Shown here in pieces: positions 1 to 5,493 of a DNA stretch of 14,602 nt; the stretch's first letter is position 1; each line of letters starts with the position of its first letter. A program made the position numbers and the translations under genes. The notes beneath the pieces are model-generated. The model was not told the DNA's origin. It worked only from the letters and a program-made list of their open reading frames with translations, and searched no databases. Source of the stretch: Chromatiales bacterium (GTDB lineage: Bacteria; Pseudomonadota; Gammaproteobacteria; CAMYNG01). The stretch covers positions 1-14,602 of the forward strand of contig JALUTW010000115.1 in assembly GCA_027021685.1 (NCBI GenBank), given 5' to 3'.

Positions 1-22
1 CATGGACACCCCGCGGCCATGA
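1..22 (+). other. Possible 3' end of an upstream gene
   Basis: The frame starting at base 2 is open from the window edge and ends in TGA at 20-22. That TGA overlaps the ATG of the acetyltransferase gene (19-21) as ATGA. The same ATGA junction is seen at three other places in the window, which suggests an upstream gene in the same operon ends here. Only six codons are visible, so the product cannot be named and chance cannot be excluded. Confidence 0.3.
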
Positions 23-465
23 ACGGCTTCACGGTACGCCGCGTGCGTTTCGACGAAGCTCACGTGGACATCGCCGGCGTGCGCGAGGCGGTGTTCGTGG
101 CCGAACAGGGCGTGCCCCTGGCGCTGGAATGGGACGGGCGTGACCACGAGGCACTGCACGTCATCGCGGTGACGTCCGCCGGCGAGGTGGTGGGCACCGG
201 CCGCCTGCTGCCCGACGGGCGCATCGGCCGCATGGCGGTGCTCGCGCCCTGGCGCGGGCGCGGCGTGGGCAGTGCCATGCTCGATGCCCTGCTGGCGGCG
301 GCGCGCGAACGGGGCCTGGCCCGGGTGACGCTCTCGGCCCAGGCGGCGGCCGTGCCCTTCTACGCCCGCCGCGGCTTCACCGCCGAGGGCGGGGAGTACG
401 AGGAGGCCGGCATCCCCCACCGGCGCATGGTCCTGCGTCTGGCACCGGCGGGGGGTCCCCTATAG
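19..465 (+). CDS. GNAT family N-acetyltransferase (ElaA/YjcF-like)
   Basis: This 148-residue protein has the hallmarks of a single-domain GNAT acetyltransferase, which moves the acetyl group of acetyl-CoA to an amine. The acetyl-CoA pyrophosphate-binding motif A is visible as RGRGVG at residues 79-84 after the strand RMAVLAP. The late helix/strand FYARRGF (114-120) fits motif B. The N-terminal stretch AVFVAEQGVPLALEWDGRD (24-42) is typical of the ElaA/YjcF branch. The substrate cannot be told from sequence. The ATG at 19 overlaps a possible upstream TGA (ATGA), and no clear Shine-Dalgarno site is seen, consistent with translational coupling. The TAG stop at 463-465 is followed after only six bases by the next gene in the same reading frame. 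The family call is secure; the physiological role is unknown. Confidence 0.9.
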   Translation: MNGFTVRRVRFDEAHVDIAGVREAVFVAEQGVPLALEWDGRDHEALHVIAVTSAGEVVGTGRLLPDGRIGRMAVLAPWRGRGVGSAMLDALLAAARERGLARVTLSAQAAAVPFYARRGFTAEGGEYEEAGIPHRRMVLRLAPAGGPL

Positions 466-471
466 AATGGA

Positions 472-990
472 ATGACCATGGTGATGTTCGACCAATACGT
501 GCTGGGTGTCAGCGAGAGCGAGCAGGAGCTGGAGGGCATCGAGGCCGTGGGCGGCGCCGCGCTGGCCCTGGCCGGCCAGGCCGGGCAGACGCTGGAAATC
601 TTCACCCGCGACCTGGACCCGCGCCTGTACGACACGCCCGAGTTCGCCGACGCCTGCGCGCGCCTGGCCTGCAACGGCCGCCGCGCCCGCATCCGCATCC
701 TGCTCATGGACGAGAACCCCGTGGTCCGCCATGGCCACCGCCTGGTGGAGCTGTCGCGCCGGCTCAGCTCCTTCATTCACATCCGCCTGGTGCACGAGGA
801 CTACCGCCACTGCACCCACGCCTACCTGGTGGCCGACGGCCGCGGCTACTGCTACCGCGAGCAGGGTGACCGCTACCAGGCCGTGATCAACTTCAACGAC
901 GTGCTGCGCGCGCGCGAGCTGGTGGACGAATTCAACGAGGTCTGGGAACACAGCCAGCCCTCGGCGGAGCTGCGCCGTCTCCACCTGTAG
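472..990 (+). CDS. DUF7931-type conserved protein, possibly a degenerate PLD-like half domain
   Basis: A 172-residue soluble protein with no signal peptide or membrane segment. I recognise the pattern of the uncharacterised family found beside or fused to GNAT acetyltransferases in gammaproteobacteria (DUF7931, from memory). Features include TLEIFTRDLDPRLYD (residues 40-54), GHRLVELSRRL (87-97), the acidic/aromatic end DEFNEVWEHS and the C-terminus ELRRLHL. The alternation of strands with a final helix recalls one half of a phospholipase D-like fold, but there is no HxKxxxxD motif, so catalysis of that type is not expected. This resemblance is inference. ATG codons at 472, 478 and 484 could all serve as start; the first is chosen because it gives the shortest gap to the preceding gene. 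The TAG stop (988-990) overlaps the AGGA ribosome binding site of the next gene. The function is unknown, but the context suggests it works with the acetyltransferase. Confidence 0.75.
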   Translation: MTMVMFDQYVLGVSESEQELEGIEAVGGAALALAGQAGQTLEIFTRDLDPRLYDTPEFADACARLACNGRRARIRILLMDENPVVRHGHRLVELSRRLSSFIHIRLVHEDYRHCTHAYLVADGRGYCYREQGDRYQAVINFNDVLRARELVDEFNEVWEHSQPSAELRRLHL

Positions 991-998
991 GACCGACC

Positions 999-1850
999 AT
1001 GCCGTCATTCATCCGCACCATCGCCCTGTGCCTGCTGCTGGCCGCGGCCGCTCCCGCCGCCGCCCAGCTCATGGAGACCGAGACCTTCACCCTCCAGCAC
1101 CGCACCGCGGAGGAAGCGGTGGTGCTGCTGGCGCCGTTCCTGCACGAGGAGGGCGTGCTGCTGCCCGACGGCCAGGAACTGTTCGTCAAGACCACGCCCG
1201 AGAACCTGCAGCAGATCCGGCAGATGCTCAAGGAGATCGATGCCGGCGATCGCATGCTGCGCATCTCCGTCACCATGGACCCGCGCATCGTCGAGGCCGC
1301 CCGCCGGCGCGGCCGGGTGCTGTCCACCGCCCCGCGCCACAGCCGCCCGCGCACCTACTACGTGGACACGGTGGAGGGCCAGTGGGCCACGGTCAAGGTG
1401 GCCACCCGCTACCCGGTGCGCGAGCGCTACACCACCGCCCGCGGCACCATCGCCGAGCGCATCATCTACCAGGGGCTGTCCGCCGGTTTCGAGGTGCTGC
1501 CGGTGCTGGACGGCGACACCGTCACCCTCAAGGTGCGTGCCCAGCACGTGAGCGGCGGCGCGGACAGCCCGCCCGCCGGCGGCGTCACCGGCACCGAGAC
1601 GGTGATCCGCGGTCCGCTGGGAACCTGGCTCAGCCTCGCCGGCACCACCGAGGCCGCCGGCGACCGGGTGCACTCCACCGCAGACCGCTCCGGCCTGTCC
1701 CGGCTCATGGCCATCAAGGTGGACCTGGCCCCCGCCGCCCGGCCGGCGCCGGCCGCCCCCGCGGCGGAACCCGGCCCGCCGCCGGCACCGTCCGCGGCCG
1801 CGCCGGAGGGCGCGCCCGAAACCGTCCAGCCGCAGCCGGCGGCGCCGTGA
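999..1850 (+). CDS. Exported secretin-like protein (NolW/short secretin-domain type)
   Basis: A 283-residue protein with a Sec signal peptide (hydrophobic residues 5-20, likely cleavage after AAA22 before Q23), so it is probably periplasmic or outer-membrane associated. Residues 27-81 (ETFTLQHRTAEEAVVLLAPFL, then LFVKTTPENLQQIRQMLKEID) match the small N-domain of type II/III secretins, in which repeated beta-alpha-beta units end in a 'leucine-rich helix plus EID' segment. Residues 126-184 (EGQWATVKVATRYPV and a later GFEVLPVLDGDTVTLKVRAQ) resemble the start of the secretin beta-domain. The pore-forming C-terminal part is missing: canonical secretins are 600 residues or more. The last 40 residues are a Pro/Ala-rich tail. 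The ATG at 999 has AGGA at 989-992. The TGA stop overlaps the GTG of the peptidase gene. No pilus or secretion genes lie nearby. The domain match is from pattern memory and the function is unknown. Confidence 0.7.
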   Translation: MPSFIRTIALCLLLAAAAPAAAQLMETETFTLQHRTAEEAVVLLAPFLHEEGVLLPDGQELFVKTTPENLQQIRQMLKEIDAGDRMLRISVTMDPRIVEAARRRGRVLSTAPRHSRPRTYYVDTVEGQWATVKVATRYPVRERYTTARGTIAERIIYQGLSAGFEVLPVLDGDTVTLKVRAQHVSGGADSPPAGGVTGTETVIRGPLGTWLSLAGTTEAAGDRVHSTADRSGLSRLMAIKVDLAPAARPAPAAPAAEPGPPPAPSAAAPEGAPETVQPQPAAP

Positions 1851-3655
1851 CCGCACCCGCGGTCCACTACACCGTGGTCCCGGCGGACCCCGGGGCCCAC
1901 CTGTTCCAGGTCACGCTGCGCGTGGCGGCGCCCGATCCCGCGGGCCAGCGCCTGTGGATGCCGGCCTGGATCCCCGGCAGCTACATGATCCGCGACTTCG
2001 CCCGCCACGTGGTGACGCTGGAGGCGCGCGACGCCGGCGGCCCGCTCCCGGTGGAGAAACTGGACAAGCAGACCTGGCGCTGCGCCCCCGCCCGCGGCGC
2101 GCTGGAGGTGCGCTACCAGGTCTATGCCTGGGACCTGTCGGTGCGCGGGGCCCATTTCGATCAGACCCACGCCTACTTCAACGGCCCGTGCCTGTTCCTG
2201 GCCGCTGCCGGGCGCGAGGACGCCCCCTGCGCCGTCACCCTGCGCCCGCCGCCGGGACTGGACCACTGGCGCGTGGCCACCACCCTGCCCCGCGCCCCGG
2301 GCACGCCGCTGTGGGGCTTCGGCGACTACGCCGCCGCCGACTACGACGAGCTCATCGACCACCCGGTGGAGATGGGCACCTTCGACCTCGTGGACTTCAG
2401 CGTGGCCGGCACCCCCCACCACGTGGCGGTCACCGGCCGCCACCGCGGCGACCTCGACCGCCTGGCCCGCGATCTCCGGCGCATCTGCCAGACCCACGTG
2501 GACCTCTTCGGCGGACTGCCGGCCATGGAACGCTACCTGTTCCTGGTCACCGCCGTGGGCGAGGGCTACGGCGGGCTGGAACACCGCTCGAGCTGCAGCC
2601 TGCTGTGCAAGCGCGACGAGCTGCCCCCGCCGGGCGGGACCGCGGTGGACGAGGACTACCGCAACCTGCTGGGCCTGTGCTCCCACGAGTACTTCCACCT
2701 GTGGAACGTCAAGCGCATCCGGCCGCGGGCCTTCGTGCCCTTCGATCTCACCCGCGAGGTGCACACCCGGCTGCTGTGGGCCTTCGAGGGCATCACCTCC
2801 TACTACGACGACCTGGCCCTGGCCCGCAGCGGGGTCATCACGCCCGCCTCCTACCTGGAGCTGCTGGGCCGCACCGCCACCCGGGTCTGGCGCGGGCCCG
2901 GCCGCCGCCTGCAGAGCATCGCCGAGTCCAGCTTCGACGCCTGGACCCGCTTCTACAAGCAGGACGAGAACGCCGCCAACGCCATCGTCAGCTACTACAC
3001 CAAGGGCGCCCTGGTGGCCCTGGCCCTGGACCTCACCCTGCGCCGCGCGAGCCGGGACGCCGCCGGCCTCGACGACCTCATGCGCCGCCTGTGGCAGGAC
3101 TACGGCCGCACCGGCACCGGCGTGCCCGAGGACGCCGTCGAGGCCCTGGCCGCGGAGCTGGCCGGCACGCCGCTGGACGACTTCTTCGCCCGCCACGTCC
3201 ACGGCACCGAGGATCCGCCCCTGGCCGAACTCCTGCGCGACGTGGGCGTGGCCTGGCACCTGCGCCCCGCCGCCGGGCCCGACGACAAGGGCGGCCGGCC
3301 CGCGGCGGACATCCCTCCCGTCCACCTGGGCGCGCGGCTGGAGCACGGCGACGGCGGCCTGCGCGTGGCCGCGGTGACCTGGGGCGGTCCGGCCCACGCC
3401 GCCGGCCTGGCCGCGGGCGATGTCCTGGTGGCGGCCGACGGCGTGCGCGCCACCAGCGGCGGCCTCGCCCGGCGCCTCCGGTATGCCCGGCCCGGCGAGC
3501 GCCTGCGCCTGCACGCCTTCCGCCGCGACGAGCTGCTGGAACTGGAACTGGTGCTTGGCGCGCCCCCGGCGGATACGGTATACCTGGAGTTCCAGGAAGA
3601 CCCCGCGCCGGAGATCCTGGCCCGGAGGCAGCGCTGGCTGGGGACGCGGGAATGA
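1847..3655 (+). CDS. M61 family metallopeptidase (glycyl aminopeptidase type) with PDZ domain
   Basis: A 602-residue zinc peptidase. The gluzincin motif HEYFH is at residues 280-284 inside HEYFHLWNVKRIRP, typical of family M61. E314 in AFEGITSYYDD is the expected third zinc ligand. The N-terminal beta domain carries the family signature LWMPAWIPGSYMIRDFARH (about 37-55). A PDZ domain covers roughly residues 495-580 (GARLEHGDGG, then GPAHAAGLAAGDVLVAADG). Family members remove N-terminal glycine or alanine residues. The frame is open far upstream, so the start must be inferred. GTG at 1847 overlaps the previous stop as GTGA and leaves the N-terminal domain whole; later ATG codons (1960 onward) would cut into it. 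No signal peptide is seen, which suggests a cytoplasmic enzyme, unlike its exported neighbour. No strong ribosome binding site is present, so translation is probably coupled. Confidence 0.92.
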   Translation: MTAPAVHYTVVPADPGAHLFQVTLRVAAPDPAGQRLWMPAWIPGSYMIRDFARHVVTLEARDAGGPLPVEKLDKQTWRCAPARGALEVRYQVYAWDLSVRGAHFDQTHAYFNGPCLFLAAAGREDAPCAVTLRPPPGLDHWRVATTLPRAPGTPLWGFGDYAAADYDELIDHPVEMGTFDLVDFSVAGTPHHVAVTGRHRGDLDRLARDLRRICQTHVDLFGGLPAMERYLFLVTAVGEGYGGLEHRSSCSLLCKRDELPPPGGTAVDEDYRNLLGLCSHEYFHLWNVKRIRPRAFVPFDLTREVHTRLLWAFEGITSYYDDLALARSGVITPASYLELLGRTATRVWRGPGRRLQSIAESSFDAWTRFYKQDENAANAIVSYYTKGALVALALDLTLRRASRDAAGLDDLMRRLWQDYGRTGTGVPEDAVEALAAELAGTPLDDFFARHVHGTEDPPLAELLRDVGVAWHLRPAAGPDDKGGRPAADIPPVHLGARLEHGDGGLRVAAVTWGGPAHAAGLAAGDVLVAADGVRATSGGLARRLRYARPGERLRLHAFRRDELLELELVLGAPPADTVYLEFQEDPAPEILARRQRWLGTRE

Positions 3656-3659
3656 GGCC

Positions 3660-4019
3660 ATGGGATACAAGACACGCGAACAACGGCTGGTGGACCTGAC
3701 CTATGCGGTCTACGTGCTCCAGGCGTTGGGCTTCGTCACCCTCGTCACCTTCTTCATCGCCGCCGGCATCAACCTGGTCCGCGCCCGCGACGTGCGCGAC
3801 ACCTGGCTCGCCCCCCACTTCCGCTGGCAGCTGCGCACCTTCTGGTCGGGGCTGCTGCTGGCCGCCGCCGGCCTCCTCACCCTGCAATACCTGGTGGGCT
3901 ACGTGATCCTGCTCGTCGCCGGCGGCTGGGTGCTGTACCGCATCATCGTCGGCGCCACCCATCTCAAGCACCAGCGCGCGCCCTACCCGGCCCTGGCCCG
4001 GGAGCCCCGGGCCCCATGA
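3660..4019 (+). CDS. Small DUF4870-like integral membrane protein
   Basis: A 119-residue protein with three likely membrane helices at about residues 14-40, 61-77 and 79-98, joined by the polar loop RARDVRDTWLAPHFRWQLRTFW. The 'HFRWQLRTFW' segment between the first and second helices is characteristic of the DUF4870/Tic20-like membrane family. The short basic C-terminus (HLKHQRAPYP) probably faces the cytoplasm. The molecular function of the family is not known. The ATG at 3660 lies four bases after the peptidase stop, with GAGG at 3654-3657 unusually close as a ribosome binding site, so coupling is likely. Its TGA overlaps the next ATG (ATGA, 4016-4019). Sandwiched between a peptidase and a PLP enzyme, it gives no clear hint of a shared pathway. 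Confidence 0.8.
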   Translation: MGYKTREQRLVDLTYAVYVLQALGFVTLVTFFIAAGINLVRARDVRDTWLAPHFRWQLRTFWSGLLLAAAGLLTLQYLVGYVILLVAGGWVLYRIIVGATHLKHQRAPYPALAREPRAP

Positions 4020-5146
4020 GCGAAGACCCCGCGGCCGGCGAGTTCCCCCTCGCCCCGGAGCTGTGCTATCTCAACCACGCCGCGGTGGCGCCGTGGCCGC
4101 GGCGCGCGGCGGCGGCGGTGGCCCGCTTCGCCGAGGAGAACGCGCGCGAGGGCGCGCGCCACTACCCCCGCTGGCTGGAGACGGAGCAGCGGCTGCGCCA
4201 GCGGCTCGCCCGCCTGCTCAACGCCGCCTCGGCCGACGACATCGCCCTGCTCAAGAACACCTCCGAGGCCCTGTCGGTGGTGGCCCACGGCCTGGCCTGG
4301 CGCGCCGGCGACAACGTGATCATCAGCGACGAGGAGTTTCCGTCCAACCGCATCGTGTGGGAGTCCCTGGCGCCCCTGGGGGTGGAGGTGCGGCGCGTGA
4401 ACCTGCACCGCGGTGAACCGGAGGCGGCGCTGCTCGGGGCCATGGACGACCGCACCCGGCTGCTGTCGGTGAGCTCGGTGCAGTACGCCTCGGGGCTGCG
4501 GCTGGATCTCCCGGCCCTGGGCCGCGGCTGCCGCGAGCGCGGCGTGCTGTTCTGCGTGGACGCCATCCAGAGCCTCGGCGCCCTGGCCGCCGACGTCGCC
4601 GCCTGGCAGGCCGACTTCGTCATGGCCGACGGCCACAAGTGGATGCTGGGGCCCGAGGGCCTGGCCGTGTTCTGGTGCCGGCCGGAGCTGCGCGAGGGCC
4701 TGGTGCTGCACCAGTACGGCTGGCACATGGTGGAGCACCACGACGACTTCGACCGCCTGGACTGGCGCCCGGCGCCCACCGCGCGCCGGTTCGAGTGCGG
4801 CAGCCCCAACATGCTGGGCATCCACGCCCTGGAGGCCAGCCTGTCCCTGCTCCAGGAGGTGGGCCTGGACGAGGTGGAGGCGCGCCTGCTGGATCGCAGC
4901 CGCCGCCTGCTGGAGGCCATCGCCGCGGCGCCGGAGCTGGAGCTGGTGAGCGACCCCGCGCCGGGGCGCGTGGCCGGCATCGTCACCTTCCGCCACCGCC
5001 GGCTGGACCCCGAGACGCTGCACCGGCATCTCACCGCCCACGGCGTGGTGTGCGCCCGGCGCGGGCCCGGCGTGCGCTTCTCGCCCCACTTCTACACCCC
5101 CGTCGAGGTCCTGGACCGCGCGGTGGCCCTGGCCGCCTCGGCCTGA
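4016..5146 (+). CDS. Aminotransferase class V-fold PLP-dependent enzyme
   Basis: A 376-residue fold-type I PLP enzyme. The Schiff-base lysine is K208 in MADGHKWMLGPEG. D182 in CVDAIQSLGAL should pair with the pyridine nitrogen. NTSEA (81-85) fits the phosphate-binding turn, and DEEFPSNR (105-112) is typical of the class V group. R354 in RFSPHFYTP is the likely substrate carboxylate anchor. The length matches the isopenicillin-N-epimerase/cysteine-desulfurase-like superfamily. The C-terminal loop lacks the Cys of SufS-type desulfurases (the RxGxHC pattern is absent), so a canonical cysteine desulfurase is unlikely. The reaction and substrate cannot be assigned further. It starts with an ATGA overlap with the membrane protein gene and is the last gene of this run, followed by a 347-base gap. 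Confidence 0.88.
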   Translation: MSEDPAAGEFPLAPELCYLNHAAVAPWPRRAAAAVARFAEENAREGARHYPRWLETEQRLRQRLARLLNAASADDIALLKNTSEALSVVAHGLAWRAGDNVIISDEEFPSNRIVWESLAPLGVEVRRVNLHRGEPEAALLGAMDDRTRLLSVSSVQYASGLRLDLPALGRGCRERGVLFCVDAIQSLGALAADVAAWQADFVMADGHKWMLGPEGLAVFWCRPELREGLVLHQYGWHMVEHHDDFDRLDWRPAPTARRFECGSPNMLGIHALEASLSLLQEVGLDEVEARLLDRSRRLLEAIAAAPELELVSDPAPGRVAGIVTFRHRRLDPETLHRHLTAHGVVCARRGPGVRFSPHFYTPVEVLDRAVALAASA

Positions 5147-5152
5147 ATCCCG

Positions 5153-5170
5153 GATCCCTTGCGGGGGATC
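5153..5170 (+). terminator. Small hairpin after the PLP-enzyme gene
   Basis: GATCCC (5153-5158) pairs with GGGATC (5165-5170) around a six-base loop, starting seven bases after the stop codon of the PLP-enzyme gene. No run of T follows, so it is not a classical Rho-independent terminator. It may instead protect the 3' end or pause polymerase. Weak. Confidence 0.3.
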
Positions 5171-5186
5171 AAGTCCTGCCCCTTGC

Positions 5187-5203
5187 CGCCGCCCGGTGCG
5201 GCG
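5187..5203 (+). terminator. Second GC hairpin downstream of the first gene run
   Basis: CGCCGC (5187-5192) pairs with GCGGCG (5198-5203) around CCGGT. It is the second hairpin within 60 bases of the last stop of the first gene run. Again no T tract follows. It could contribute to ending or trimming the upstream transcript, but such short GC stems are common by chance in this DNA. Confidence 0.25.
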
Positions 5204-5481
5204 CCTAAGCTTGAGGAAGAAGAAACAACAACAACCCAGGGAGGCGGCGCGACGTCGCATGCACCAGACACCGGCACACACCTGCTTGCCCCCGGCGCGG
5301 CCGGCCCCTTCGACCGCCGCCTCAAGCCCCGTCCCCCCGGGGACGATAACCCCGTTCGAGACCGCATCACTTTCACCGCCACCCGCCACGGAGGCCCTGC
5401 AACCCCCGCATGCCGCCGTGGTCTGAACCAGAAGGAAACACCCCCGGCGGAGACTTCGCCGCCGTCCGAGCCCCGCAGTGA

Positions 5482-5487
5482 AAGGAG
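5482..5487 (+). promoter_or_regulatory. Strong ribosome binding site of fadE
   Basis: AAGGAG lies six bases before the ATG of fadE (5494). It is the best Shine-Dalgarno match in the window and fixes the fadE start. It also marks this gene as the first, independently initiated cistron of the operon. Confidence 0.85.
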
Positions 5488-5493
5488 TCCGGC

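Larger units (their letters stand above)
5147..5493 (+). promoter_or_regulatory. Intergenic region upstream of fadE, likely promoter and control region
   Basis: These 347 bases hold no gene I can support and separate two tight gene runs, so the promoter of the beta-oxidation operon should lie here. Two GC hairpins sit just after the PLP-enzyme stop (5153-5170 and 5187-5203). An A-rich patch at about 5211-5235 stands out against the GC-rich surroundings. A third small GTCCC/GGGAC hairpin lies at 5331-5344. The best -10-like hexamer is GATAAC at 5345-5350, without a good -35 partner, so no promoter is claimed. I find no clear FadR or PsrA-type operator. An open frame from TTG 5159 to TGA 5497 runs through it but has poor GC at third positions compared with the true genes. 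Confidence 0.5.

Noticed and set aside
1028..1846. Upstream extension of the M61 peptidase frame over the secretin-like gene
   Set aside because: Its translation is Arg/Pro/Ala-rich shadow sequence, and the overlapping frame encodes a protein with a signal peptide. The peptidase domain starts cleanly at GTG 1847.
4016..5146. Reading the PLP enzyme as a cysteine desulfurase (SufS/IscS)
   Set aside because: The PLP lysine motif fits the wider class V group, but the catalytic-cysteine loop pattern is missing and no suf or isc genes are nearby.
5209..5327. Eight-base inverted repeat GCTTGAGG / CCTCAAGC, arms 103 bases apart, upstream of fadE
   Set aside because: In about 350 bases a match of this length is expected roughly once by chance, and the arms are too far apart for a typical operator.
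5211..5350. Possible sigma-70 promoters (TTGAGG at 5211, GATAAC at 5345)
   Set aside because: Neither hexamer has an acceptable partner at 16-18 bases, so no specific promoter is called.
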